From positions 62,001 to 126,000 of the forward strand of contig CAWEWG010000003.1 of assembly GCA_963812795.1 (NCBI GenBank): 64,000 nt of DNA, given 5' to 3'. Shown piece after piece: positions 29,894 to 39,443 of the stretch. Positions within the stretch are counted from its first letter, which is position 1. Every line of letters begins with the position of its first letter. The notes beneath the pieces were generated by a model. It was given only the letters and a program-made list of their open reading frames with translations, ran no database searches and had not been told where the DNA came from. The stretch is from Hyphomicrobium_A sp963812795. Its GTDB lineage: Bacteria > Pseudomonadota > Alphaproteobacteria > Rhizobiales > Hyphomicrobiaceae. Position numbers and translations under genes: made by a program.

Positions 29894-32046
29894 TTAGTTG
29901 ACGCGCGAGACCTCGACGAGATTGTCGGAGAACGTCGGGGCGCGGCCGATGTTCGACCAGGCATCCGACGAGATCGAGTTCACCGATCCGTCCGAGCGGT
30001 TGAGCTGGCGCCAGTAGCCGAGCGTCGCCACGACGATGCCGGGGTTTACGTCTTCGGTCACCCGCGCGACGCCTTCGAAGTCGCCGCGGTCGTTCCTCAC
30101 CCGCACGGGATCGCCCTCGCGGATGTTGCGCTTCTCCGCATCGACCGGCGAAATCATCACGAACTGCTCGCCCTGGATTTTGATCTTGTGCGGCTCATTC
30201 GCGTAGCACGAGTTCAAGAACGCGTGGCTCTTGGGCGAGATGATGTTGAGCGGATAGCGCTTGGCCAGCTCCGGATTGGTCTCCGGAGATTCGCGCACCG
30301 GTTGGTAGCCCGGCAGCGGATCGAGCAGCGTGCCGTCCTGCTCGCCCTCGTACATGGCGCGGAACGGCGGCGCGACGAAGTTCCTCGCCCCGTTGAGCAG
30401 CAGCTCCACCTTGCCCGAGGGCGTTGGATACTTGCCCTCGGCGTGCGGCGTACGCGTATCGACCGGACCGACGTCGATCCGGTAGTAGCCGTGCTCCTTG
30501 AAGTAGTTCATGTCGATGCCGCCCATCTTCGGGTCGGCCCAGTTGATGTAGGCCTCGCACAGCTCGCTGTCGGTCATTTTGAAGACCGGATCATCGAAGC
30601 CCATTTCGGCGGCGAGCAGCCGCCACATGTCGCTTGTCGGCTTGCACTCGCCGGGCGGATCGACCGCCTTCTGATTGTACGTGAAGTAGAAATGGCCCCA
30701 CGACCACATCATGTCCTCGGCCTCGCCGGCCATGGCCGCGGGCAGGATGATGTCGGCGTACTTCGCCGTGTCGTTGTTGAAGTGCTCGGCGACGACCGTG
30801 AACAGATCCTCACGCTTCAGGCCCTCGACGATCTTGTTGGTCTCGGGCGATTGACTGACGGGGTTGGTGCAGAAGACGAACAGGCTCTTGATCGGCGGGT
30901 CGAGCTTCATTTCGCCGTTGAGCGCCTGGCCGAGCCGCAGATTGTTGACGACGCGCGTGCCCGGCTTGATGAAGTCGGGGCGCGCCGCCTTCACCCAATC
31001 GACGGGGAAGTCCCACAGCGGGAGCTGCAGCATGCCGCCGCCGACGTGGCGCCACGAGCCGGCGAGCGCCGGGATGGCGTAGACGGCGCGCGCAGCCTGG
31101 GCGCCACCGGCCGAACGCTCGATGGCGACGCCGATGCGGATGGCGGAGGGCTGGCTGGTTGCGAACTCACGCGCGAACTTGACGACGTCGGCTGCCTTCA
31201 CGCCGGTGACCTGCTCGACGTACTCCGGCGTGAATTCCTTCGCGCGCTCCTTAAGCTCCGGATAGCCGCCGACGTATTTGTCGACGTAGTCCTGGTCGAC
31301 GAGGCCCTGCTCGATCATCGAGTTGATGACGCCCATGGCGAGCGCGCCGTCGGTGCCGGGACTGCGGGCAGATGTGCCAGTCGCCGGCCTTCGCCGTGCG
31401 TGACTTGTAGGCGTCGACGACCACGACCTTGGCACCGCGCTTCTGCGCCTCGAGCACAAACGGCCAGTGATGCAGGTTGGTGGAGATGGAGTTGCACGCC
31501 CAGATGACGATGTACTTGCAGTGCACGAAGCTCTCGGGGTCGACGCCGCCGGTCGGCCCGTAGGTCAGCAGCCAGGCCGACGAGGAGCCGGAGGTGCAGT
31601 AGGTCTTCTCGTTCACCGTCGACCCGAGGCGATTGAAGAACGGATCCCCCGAGTTGATGCCCTGCACCAGGCCCATGTTGCCGAGATAGCTCTGCGGCAT
31701 GATCGCCTGAGCGCCGTACTCGGCGATGATGTCGCGCCAGCGACGGCCGATCTCGGTGATCGCTTCTTCCCAGGTGATGCGCTCGAAGTTGTTGCCGCCG
31801 TTGGGGCCCGAACCCTTGGGGCCCACGCGGCGTAAGCGGGTACATCAGGCGATCGGGGTTGTGGTGATGGTCGTGGAAGTCCTTGAGCTTCACGCACAGC
31901 GTTCCGCGCGTGATCGGATGCTCCTTGTTCCCCTTCACATGGACGAGCTTCCCGTCATCTACCTCGTAGATCATCGCGCACGTATCCGGGCAGTCGTGCG
32001 GACAGGCGCCGAAGAAGGTCTTGGTGGGGTTGAGCTGCTCGTTCAT
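29894..32046 (-). CDS. Molybdopterin-dependent oxidoreductase (two frame breaks)
   Basis: Reconstructed at about 716 aa. The N-terminus binds a [4Fe-4S] cluster through CPHDCPDTC and a later TLCVKL. MopB-family phrases follow: RITWEEAITEIGRRW, YLGNMGLVQGINSG, WACNSISTNLHHWP and DWHICPRPGTDGALAMG after repair. The C-terminus has the MopB dinucleotide-binding barrel (PLNIISPKSHAFLNSCYANE). Frame is broken by single extra bases near 31832 and 31363. Substrate is unknown; it resembles formate-dehydrogenase/BisC-like enzymes without a signal peptide, so it is probably cytoplasmic. A GGGAGG site precedes ATG 32046. Confidence 0.88.
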
Positions 32047-32149
32047 TGACGTCCTCCCGGTAGGTTGCCTGGCGCCGAAGCTTCTTTATGGGCTTCAGTT
32101 GCGGCCGGTGCGGCAGTCTGACCCAGCGGAAGGAGGGGCGCAAGGCGAG

Positions 32150-33235
32150 TCAGTCTACGGACGGCATGTGCGCCGGTGGAGCACAGACGTCCTCGTAGAC
32201 GTGCACGGCGCCGCCGCGATCCTCGACGCGGTACACGCCGGGTGAGGTGCGCTGCACGAACGCGGGACCGACGGGAACCTTCCCGTGCGCGCCGGGAATG
32301 TCGAGGACGTAAGTTGGCAGCGCCAGGCCGGAAAGTCGGGCCCGCAGCGCGCGCATCAGCGCCTGGCCCTCGTCGATGGTGGTCCGCAGGTGCGCCGTAC
32401 CCGGTGCCAGGTCGCCGTGGTGCAGGTAGTAGGGCTTGACGCGCATCTCGACGAAGCCGCGCATCAGCGCTTCCAGCGTCTGCACGTCGTCGTTGACGCC
32501 GCGCAGCAGCACGCTCTGGCTGACCATGGGGATACCGGCGTCGACGATCCGGCGGCAGGCGGCGCGGGCCGCGTCGGTCAGCTCGCGCGGATGATTGGCA
32601 TGCAGCGCGACGTAGACCGTCTTCGAGGTCGACCGCAGCGCCTCGACGAGTGCCGGCGTGACGCGCTCCGGCGCCACCGACGGCACGCGCGAGTGCCAGC
32701 GGATGATCTTCACGTGTTCGATGTCGCCGAGGGCGGCTGTCACTTCGGCGACGCGGCGGGACGAGAGGATGAGCGGATCGCCGCCGGTGAGGATGACCTC
32801 CCAAATCTCAGGGTGGCCGCGGATATAGGCGAAGGCTGCCGCCAGATCGGCTTCGGCAAGCGCCGCGCTCTTGCCGGGACCCACCATCTCGCGCCGGAAA
32901 CAAAAGCGGCAATAGACCGGGCAGACGCTGACGAGCTTCAACAGCACGCGGTCCGGGTAGCGATGGACGATGCCGGGCACCGGGCTTTTGAGGCCATCGC
33001 CGATGGGGTCGGCATCCTCGGCCGGGTGGCGCTCGAGCTCGCGGACATCAGGCACGAACTGCCGCGCGATCGGATCGTCAGCGTCGGCGACGTCGATCAG
33101 CTCCGCCATGGCCGGCGTCACCGCCACCGCATAGCGCGCGCCGACAGCCTCGATAGCCGGGGCACGCTGCTTGGAAACGAGCCCCGCATCGGCAAGATCG
33201 CTCGTCGTCGTCAATGTTCTGCGGAAGGCGGTCAT
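32150..33235 (-). CDS. epmB: EpmB-type lysine 2,3-aminomutase
   Basis: 361 aa radical-SAM enzyme. The motif SVCPVYCRFCFRREMVG gives the CxxxCxxC cluster ligands. VILTGGDPLILSSRRV and HSRVPSVAPERVT, then KPYYLHHGDLAPGTAH, match the KamA/EpmB group, the last supplying PLP and substrate contacts. EpmB converts lysine to beta-lysine for EF-P modification. epmA and efp lie 2-4 kb away, which supports this over catabolic lysine aminomutase. It precedes the molybdopterin gene on the same strand by 103 bp. Confidence 0.88.
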   Translation of the reverse strand: MTAFRRTLTTTSDLADAGLVSKQRAPAIEAVGARYAVAVTPAMAELIDVADADDPIARQFVPDVRELERHPAEDADPIGDGLKSPVPGIVHRYPDRVLLKLVSVCPVYCRFCFRREMVGPGKSAALAEADLAAAFAYIRGHPEIWEVILTGGDPLILSSRRVAEVTAALGDIEHVKIIRWHSRVPSVAPERVTPALVEALRSTSKTVYVALHANHPRELTDAARAACRRIVDAGIPMVSQSVLLRGVNDDVQTLEALMRGFVEMRVKPYYLHHGDLAPGTAHLRTTIDEGQALMRALRARLSGLALPTYVLDIPGAHGKVPVGPAFVQRTSPGVYRVEDRGGAVHVYEDVCAPPAHMPSVD

Positions 33236-33432
33236 ATCGGCGCTCCGAACGCATTGCCCGTGCCGTAGAGCATAGCGTGCCGCCTGAGCAACAGTGAGAC
33301 GAGTTCCGCCGGAGCGCTGTTGATAGCGGGGAGACTATTGGACAACTCCGCACGCGGCTGCCCGTTTTCGCGTACCGATGGCGCCTTCCAGTGCATGCGT
33401 CCCTTCAGTCCGTGGATTACGAGGAGGCGTTG

Positions 33433-34199
33433 ATGCGTCGTCATGTGCTTGCTGTATTGGTTGCGTGCATTTGTATCGCCGGCGCCATGGAGCGAGCGCT
33501 CAGTGACGGATATGCGCCGTACGACGCGGCCCCTGCATACACGCCCGCCCCACAAGGATGGCGCGGCTTCTACCTCGGCGCGCATCTTGGCGGAACGTGG
33601 GGCAGCTCGGAAGCCAATGGGCAAACTGGCGTCACCCTCAACAATTCATGGAGCTATTCGCCCAGCGGCCTCGTCGTCGGCGGCACGCTCGGCTACAACT
33701 GGCAGCTCGGGCCGATGATCTACGGCGTCGAAGCCGATCTCGGCAATCTCGGGCTTGCCGGCAGCGGCGGTTACTACGTGCCTCTCGGGTACGACGCGTC
33801 AACGTCGACGGACGCGGATTTCTATATGACGCTGCGCGGCCGTCTCGGCGTGGTGGTGAACGGCTATATGCTGTACTTCACCGGCGGCTATCTGGGCGCC
33901 GACACGACGGTCTCCGTCCTCGAAGCCTGCGATGGATTTGTCTGCGGCACCCCGGCCGTCAGCGCATCGAGCTCAAGCTTCCGCAACGGATGGACGCTAG
34001 GCGCGCGGGTTCGAAACCGCCCTCGAAGGCGCCTGGACGGCGAAGCTGGAATATCTCTACTACGACCTCGGTTCCGTGACGTTGACGACACCCGCCGGCG
34101 GCGCCATCGGCGCCAACACCTGGAACGTCGAGACGGATGGCAGCATGGTGCGTGCCGGCATCAACTACCGCTTCAATTCAGTTCAAGATCGGATACTGA
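33433..34199 (+). CDS. Omp25/Omp31-like outer-membrane beta-barrel protein (frame break)
   Basis: About 255 aa. A GAGGAGG site precedes ATG 33433, followed by a signal peptide. The mature protein begins with a Tyr/Ala/Pro-rich stretch and GWRGFYLGAHLGGTWGSSEA, the classical start of rhizobial 8-strand barrels. FMNP-like strands follow (LVVGGTLGYNWQLGPMIYGV). One extra C at about 34006 breaks the frame; repair gives GFETALEGAWTAKLEYLYYD and GINYRF near the end. The exact stop is uncertain: TGA 34197-34199 needs a further base shift. A strong hairpin begins at 34206. Confidence 0.8.
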
Positions 34200-34205
34200 A
34201 TGCTG

Positions 34206-34233
34206 CGGTGGCCAGCCGCGAAGCTGGCCACCG
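34206..34233. terminator. Terminator hairpin between barrel protein and SDR genes
   Basis: Perfect 11-bp stem, CGGTGGCCAGC with GCTGGCCACCG, loop CGCGAA, between convergent genes. No T-run on either side, but the stem is very stable. Confidence 0.7.
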
Positions 34234-34248
34234 TGTGATGCTGTTCGA

Positions 34249-34998
34249 TCAGCGCAAGCCGCCCGAGGCGGTGAGGCGCTCGCCGGTCACCCAGGCGGAA
34301 TCGTCGGAAGCGAGAAACACCGCGACCTTGGCGATGTCGTCGGGCTGGCCCATGCGCGCGAGCGGCGTCCGCCGGACTAGGTCTTTCTCGAACTCGCTGC
34401 CGATGACGCCGATGCTGTGCGTGCCTTCCGTCTCGACGCCGCCCGGATTGAGTGAGTTCACCCGGATGTTGCGCGGTCCGAGCTCATGTGCGAGCACCAA
34501 TGAGATCGTATCGAGCGCGCCCTTGGTGCCGGAGTAAACGGCGGCAGTTGGTGTCGGGCTAAAGGCCGCGACCGAGCTCACGTTGATGATCGAGCCGCCC
34601 TCAGCCGGAAAGTGCTTAAGCGCCTCTTTAATCGTCAGCAGCGGTCCAAGAACGTTGATGTCGAAATGCCAGCGGTAGTCCGCCTCGGTGACGTCCTCGA
34701 TCGGCGAGAATTTATAGACGCCGGCATTATTGACGAGGATGTCGACCCTGCCGAAAGCCTTCTGCGTGGCATCGAACAACGCCTTGACGTCGGCTGCCTT
34801 TGAAACATCGCCGCCGACCGCCACTGCCTTGCCGCCCTTGCCGGTAATCTCGGCGACAACCTTGTCGGCGCCCTCGCGGCTCGAGGCGTAGTTGACGACG
34901 ACCGCGGCGCCTTCAGCGCCGAAGGCCTTGGCAATGCCGGCGCCGATGCCCTTGGACGCGCCCGTTACGATGGCGACCTTGCCTGCTAGCTTTCCCAT
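34249..34998 (-). CDS. Short-chain dehydrogenase/reductase
   Basis: 249 aa classical SDR. The NAD(P) motif VTGASKGIGAGIAKAFG, the NNAGV motif, and the catalytic Ser (INVSSVAAF) with YSGTK (Tyr and Lys) are all present, and the GGVETEG region follows. Resembles 3-oxoacyl-reductase-like SDRs; substrate unknown. Start ATG 34998 follows GGAG by nine bases; the longer frame to 35013 starts five codons upstream. An AT-rich inverted repeat lies just upstream and an ArsR gene precedes it on the same strand, so it is probably the regulator's target. Confidence 0.9.
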   Translation of the reverse strand: MGKLAGKVAIVTGASKGIGAGIAKAFGAEGAAVVVNYASSREGADKVVAEITGKGGKAVAVGGDVSKAADVKALFDATQKAFGRVDILVNNAGVYKFSPIEDVTEADYRWHFDINVLGPLLTIKEALKHFPAEGGSIINVSSVAAFSPTPTAAVYSGTKGALDTISLVLAHELGPRNIRVNSLNPGGVETEGTHSIGVIGSEFEKDLVRRTPLARMGQPDDIAKVAVFLASDDSAWVTGERLTASGGLR

Positions 34999-35020
34999 GA
35001 CATCCGTCTCCAATGATCAT

Positions 35021-35053
35021 TTAGATATTCATCTAACTTCGACGAGCATCTAA
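35021..35053. promoter_or_regulatory. Candidate ArsR operator upstream of SDR gene
   Basis: TTAGATATTCATCTAA at 35021-35036 is a perfect 6-4-6 inverted repeat, and another half-site ATCTAA lies at 35048-35053. The site is strikingly AT-rich in a high-GC region, 23-55 bases upstream of the SDR start and downstream of arsR. Position and symmetry suggest ArsR binding; no binding evidence. Confidence 0.6.
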
Positions 35054-35106
35054 GTATGGCCCTGTGGGTCGTCAAGGCCGGGGGAGGGTGCGACCAAATC
35101 TACGGG

Positions 35107-35400
35107 CTAGATTTGGGAAAGGCGCGAGAGGTAGGCGCGCAGGACGTCGCGGTTGAGCGTCATGTTCATGCACTTGCCGACGCGCGTCACGCTGATCAGT
35201 CCGGCGCTCTCCAGCTCCTTGAGGTGGTGCGAGAGGGTGGCGGCGCTGACCTCGTGCGTGTTGTGCAGGGCGCTGCAGGGCAGGGCTGGGTCGGCGCTGC
35301 CGATCTGCTCAAGGATTTGATGGCGGCGGGGCTCGGCGAGCGCGCGCGAGATCTGCGCGAACTGCTTGTCGGATAGGCGCATGTCACGAACCTTGGTCAT
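35107..35400 (-). CDS. ArsR-family transcriptional regulator
   Basis: 97 aa from ATG 35400. Winged helix: SDKQFAQISRALAEPRRHQI, then SAATLSHHLKELESAGLISV as recognition helix and wing. It has one cysteine in PALPCSALHN and one near KCMNMT, but no clear CxC metal site, so the signal may be redox or organic instead of metal. It lies upstream of the SDR gene on the same strand, with an inverted repeat between. Confidence 0.88.
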   Translation of the reverse strand: MTKVRDMRLSDKQFAQISRALAEPRRHQILEQIGSADPALPCSALHNTHEVSAATLSHHLKELESAGLISVTRVGKCMNMTLNRDVLRAYLSRLSQI

Positions 35401-35453
35401 GCCGAGAAATATGGCGTTTCGGCTCGCAAAGTCCAGACGATGCGGCGTTGGCG

Positions 35454-36499
35454 TCACGCGCGCGGCAGCGGCGTCCATAGCACCTGGTCGATGCGCGTCG
35501 CGCCCGTCGCCAGCATCACCAGCCGGTCAAAGCCCATGGCGCAGCCGGACGCGGGCGGCATGTGCGCCAGCGCGGCGATGAAGTCGTCGTCGATCGGATA
35601 GCGCTCGCCGTAGCGCTCTTGCTTCTTGTCCATCTCGGCTTCGAGGCGCTGGCGCTGCAACTCGGGGTCGGTCAGCTCGCCGAAGCCGTTGGCCAGCTCG
35701 ACGCCGCAGCAGTAGAGCTCGAAGCGCTCGGCGACGCGCGGATCGTCGGCCGAGACGCGCGCGAGCGGCGCTTCGCTCGCCGGATAGTCGGTCAGCAACG
35801 TCGCGCGGCCGTTGCCGAGCTTCGGCTCGATCAGTGCCGTCAGCAGCTTGGCGAAGATGTCGGCCCAGGTGTCGTCGGCGCGCGGCGCGATGCCGGCCCT
35901 CTCGGCTGCGGCGGCGAGCGCTTCGCGTCATTGCCGTCGACGCCGATGGTGGCGAGGAGATCGATGCCGGCATAGCGCGCGAACGCTTCGGCGACCGTCA
36001 GCCGCGCCGGCACGGCGCGCGGATTGCTCGTCACGCCCGCGCCACGGAGACGAAGCGGTTGTCGGCCGTCTCGGCGGCGAGCTTCAAGAGCGCCGCGCAG
36101 TCGTCCATCAGCGCCTCGTAGGCCGCACCGGCGCGATACCATTCGAGCATGGTGAACTCGGGCGCGTGCAGCGCGCCGCGCTCGCGATTGCGGAACACGG
36201 GCGCGAAGGCGAAGATCTTCTCCTCGCCGGCCGCCAGCAGCTTCTTGCAGGCGAACTCGGGCGAGGTGTGCAGATAGAGCGGCGCGGGTCGACAGATCGG
36301 GCCGATCGAGCTCGGTGCGAAGGCGTGCAGGTGCGCCTCGTTGCCGGGCGAGACCTGCAGGCAGCCCGGCTCGACCTCGATGAAGCCCTTGCTCCTCGAA
36401 CCAGGCGCGGAACGCGGACTTGATGCGTGCCGCGAGCGTCGAGAACGGCCGGCGGTCGGCGTGCGCTTCGGGTGTCCACCAGGGGCGATCGGTGCTCAT
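35454..36499 (-). CDS. epmA: EpmA (GenX/PoxA), EF-P beta-lysine ligase (three frame breaks)
   Basis: Class II lysyl-tRNA-synthetase-like enzyme that attaches beta-lysine to EF-P. The repaired protein is about 348 aa, normal for the family. Segments across frames: IKSAFRAWFEEQGF, IEVEPGCLQVSPGNEAHLHA, LYLHTSPEFACKKLLAAGEE, RNRERGALHAPEFTMLEWYR (motif 2), LTVAEAFARYAGIDL, and PPASGCAMGFDRLVMLATGA (motif 3) at the end. Breaks near 36393 (extra base), 36040 and 35930 (one base missing each). Lies next to efp on the opposite strand and near epmB. Confidence 0.88.
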
Positions 36500-36684
36500 G
36501 CCGCTTCTCTAGACCATCCGTGGTCGCCAAGCACATGCGCTTGGCGGGACGCGGGAAAGGGGCGAAACCGGCAGCCGCCTTGGCCTTTGCAGCGGGAAAG
36601 GGTATGAGAGCCCGCAAGTTTCCCCTAATCGGCCGTTCGCGAGCGCGCTGGCGCCGGCGCCGGCCGTCCACAATGGAGAATTAC

Positions 36685-37255
36685 GTGGCTAAGGTCATCG
36701 CCTCATCGGTGCGCAAGGGCAACGTGCTCGATCTCGACGGCAAGCTCGCCGTCGTCATCCACGCCGAGAACATCCATCCCGGCAAGGGCACGCCCGTCAC
36801 GCATCTGGAAATGCGCCGCATCGCCGACGGCGTGAAGGTGACCGAGCGCTACCGCACGACCGACCAGGTGGAGCGCGCCTACCTCGACGAGAAGGACTAC
36901 AACTACCTGTTCGAGGACGACCACGGCTACACCTTCATGCATCCCGAGACGTACGACCAGATCATCGTCGTCGAAGGACGTCGTCGGCGATCAGGCGCAG
37001 TGGCTGCAGGAAGGCATGACCTGCTCGGTGTCGCTGCACGAGGGCAAGCCGATCGCCATCGAGCTGCCGGCGCGCGTGACGCTGGAGATCGTCGAGGCCG
37101 ACCCGGTCGTCAAAGGGCAGACGGCGTCGTCGTCCTACAAGCCGGCGAAGCTGGCGAACGGCGCCCGCATCATGGTGCCCCCGCACATCGGCACCGGCAC
37201 GCGCGTCGTCATCATGACCGCCGACGGCTCCTACGTCGAGCGCGCCAAGGACTGA
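36685..37255 (+). CDS. efp: Elongation factor P (one frame break)
   Basis: Rescues ribosomes stalled at polyproline; 189 aa after repair. AKVIASSVRKGNVLDLDGKL opens the KOW-like domain; the tip HPGKGTP carries Lys34, the residue modified by EpmA/EpmB. I prefer the GTG at 36685, since GGAGAA lies six bases upstream and gives the usual start; the ATG at 36673 would overlap this site. One extra G at about 36976 breaks the frame; repair gives VVEDVVGDQAQWLQEGM. The C-terminus ends GSYVERAKD as usual. Confidence 0.95.
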
Positions 37256-37269
37256 CGCGCGCGTCAGCG

Positions 37270-37759
37270 TCAGTCATTCCCTTCCGGCTGCACCATCATG
37301 CGCCAGGCGCGCACCTGCAGCATGCGCTCGGCCGTATTCTCCATCACGCAGTTGGCGCCGATCGGCTGCGCCATGGTGCCGCCGTCGAACAGCGCGTAGG
37401 GGATGGCGCAGTCGGCATCGCGCAGGCCGATCCATTGGCGCTGCGCCTTGACGATGTCGTCCTTCGCCTTCCCGTCGACCGCGCCGAGCAGCCGCTGATA
37501 CTCGGCGTTGAGCAGGCGCGTCCCAGATCTCCGCCTCGCTTGTTGGAGCAGCCGACCATGGCGTGGGTTGATTGGTTTTCCGGTTTGTCGAGGCAGGCGT
37601 CGGCGAGGCGGCCGATGCAGTCGCGCGGCTTACCGTTGTCGGCGTCGGCGCTTTTGAGGCACGCCTCGATGATGGCGGCGTCATCCGCCGCGGTGGGAAG
37701 CGGGTACGCGACGAGAAGCGCGAGCCAGCAGCCTGCGAGTCTCGCCAGAAGTGTGACAT
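37270..37759 (-). CDS. LprI/DUF1311-like exported protein, copy 1 (frame breaks)
   Basis: About 162 aa after repair, the same as copy 2. Signal-like segment LAGCWLALLVAYPLPTAADD, then IIEACLKSADADN and CIGRLADACLDKPENQS, followed by NAEYQRLLGAVDGKAKD and WIGLRDADCAIPYALF, typical of the lysozyme-inhibitor LprI N-terminal family. Breaks: one base missing near 37745, extra bases near 37533 and 37517. ATG 37759 lies 10 bp after the copy 2 stop, so both are probably one transcript. Likely periplasmic. Confidence 0.75.
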
Positions 37760-37768
37760 CCGTAAGCC

Positions 37769-38257
37769 CTACTGATCTTCGCCCTGCGCCATCTCGCGCC
37801 AGTTCTTGATGAGGATCGCCCGATCGGCCGTGTGATCGCGCTCGCACTCTGCGCCAAGGATCTTCACGATCGTTCCGCCGTCGTAGAAGTAATAGGGCAC
37901 GCGGCAATCGGCGTCACGCGCCTCTATCCAGAGCCGCTGCGCCTTCTTCACGTCGCCGGCGGCCTCGGCATTCAACAGCGGTAGCAGGCGCTGGTATTCC
38001 GCATTGAGGATGTCATCCCACGCTTTCGTCTCGCCCATGAGGCAATCGACCATGCCGGGCGTCGATTGGCCCTCCGGCTTCTGCATGCACGGGCCAGCCA
38101 AGCGATCGATGCAGGTGCGCTCGCGGGCGGCGTCGCCCTTCGCCTCTGCGAGGCAAGCGGAAATCTTGCTGCTTTCGTCAGCGGGTGCGGCTTCGGCAAC
38201 GGCGCTGGTGCAGACGAGCACGACAAGGCTGATGATGACGGTGCGGAGACAATTCAT
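37769..38257 (-). CDS. LprI/DUF1311-like exported protein, copy 2
   Basis: 162 aa, intact. Signal peptide TVIISLVVLVCTSAVAEAAP; mature part with KISACLAEAKGD, CIDRLAGPCMQKPEGQS, NAEYQRLLPLL and RLWIEARDADCRVPYYFYDG. Four or more conserved cysteines match the first copy and suggest disulfides. Family members may inhibit lysozyme or bind envelope partners; untested here. Start MNCLRT at 38257; the ATG four codons upstream is possible. Confidence 0.82.
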   Translation of the reverse strand: MNCLRTVIISLVVLVCTSAVAEAAPADESSKISACLAEAKGDAARERTCIDRLAGPCMQKPEGQSTPGMVDCLMGETKAWDDILNAEYQRLLPLLNAEAAGDVKKAQRLWIEARDADCRVPYYFYDGGTIVKILGAECERDHTADRAILIKNWREMAQGEDQ

Positions 38258-38411
38258 GGGGCCCTCCATTGAGCGCTAGGCGCGGCACAGTGCGCCCAAT
38301 GTGGGCCGGACACATTCCCAATTCATTGATCTAGCGCGACGAATTTTGTGCTCGCGATTCAACGAACCGCGACCGGCGCGAGCTGGTCGATGCTGAGCAA
38401 GCCCCTGCAGA

Positions 38412-38874
38412 TCAGCCGAGGGACTTCTTCACTTCGAAGATTTCCATGATGCGCGCGCCGCGGTGCGGACCGTCGCACACGAAGGTCCAGCGCCCTTCGG
38501 TGTAGGTGTCGCACATCTTCACACCCTTCACGAGGATCCAGTGGCCTTCCTTGCCCTTGTGTACGGCGAGGATGTAGTGCGCCCAGACGTTGCGCGGCTT
38601 CTGCATCCACGCCCACAGCGTCGGCCGCTCCTTGCGCGGCTTGGCCATGTGCGTCTCTTTCAGCGTCATCTCGTAGCCGAACTGGGCGAGCGCGGCGGCG
38701 ACCTCGTCGGCCCCGGTGCCTTTGACGACCGTCTTGCGCGTGCAGTTGCGGTCGGTGCGGATCATCGTCCTCGATCTTGGAGATCGGATAGCCGGTGATG
38801 GCCGACAACACGTAGGGGCCGCAGAAGGCGGTACGGCCGGTGTCGTTGTTGGCCTCCGAGAGGCTCGACGTCAT
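38412..38874 (-). CDS. Papain-like cysteine peptidase-like protein (one frame break)
   Basis: About 153 aa after removing one extra base near 38766. Start TGRTAFCGPYVLSAITGYP resembles the catalytic-Cys segment of C39/papain-like folds (CGP at the helix start). AHYILAVHKGKEGHWILVKG contains candidate catalytic histidines. No signal peptide or leader-peptidase context. The assignment is by motif shape only; it could be a non-peptidase member of the fold. Function unknown. Confidence 0.5.
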
Positions 38875-39009
38875 CCGCTCAATGCCGGGGAAGCTTCCAT
38901 GCCGATTGTCCCTGTGACGCCGCGGACGGTGGTTAATGAAATGTCACCGTAAGAGGTTTACGAATGGTTAACGGACGTCTCCTGGCGATCGAGAGGAAGG
39001 CAGTCGGGC

Positions 39010-39313
39010 ATGCACGTGGTGGTGGTATTTCTCGAGGCCGAGCGCGGGCGGCAGGAGGAATTGCGCGCGGCGCTCGCGCGTGCATGCCGCGGCCTGCCTC
39101 GAGCGCGAGCCCGGCTGCCGGCGCTACGACATCTCGGTCGATCCGCTCGAGGGCGCGTCGTTCCTGCTCTACCAGGTCTACGACGACGAGGCGGCCTACC
39201 TCGCCCATCGCGAGCTGCCCCACTATGCCGACTTCCGCATGCTCACCGACCCGTGGGTGCGCACGCGACGTGTGCTCACCTATCAGGCAGTCGCCCTGCA
39301 GGGCAGCGCTTGA
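39010..39313 (+). CDS. Antibiotic biosynthesis monooxygenase (ABM)-like protein (one frame break)
   Basis: Exactly 100 aa after dropping one base near 39076-39081, the typical ABM dimer-forming length. Strand-helix pattern: MHVVVVFLEAERGRQEELRA, then EPGCRRYDISVDPLEGASFL and VYDDEAAYLAHRELPHYADF. Family members are quinol-type monooxygenases or heme-like barrels; none is certain from sequence. The gene precedes the broken malonyl-CoA decarboxylase by about 130 bp. Confidence 0.75.
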
Positions 39314-39443
39314 GCCGCAGCGGAAGCCACCACCACCTGCCAAGTCAGCCGGCCGCACGCCGCATGTGCCGACGTGCTGCAGTCCCCGAGTAAGGCACAG
39401 CTGCGCTATCGTCGCTTCGTCCGAATGGCAGAAGGACTGCACC

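Noticed and set aside
29867..31507. Open frame of 546 codons on the + strand
   Set aside because: Antisense to the molybdopterin oxidoreductase, with Arg/Asp-rich composition and no motif.
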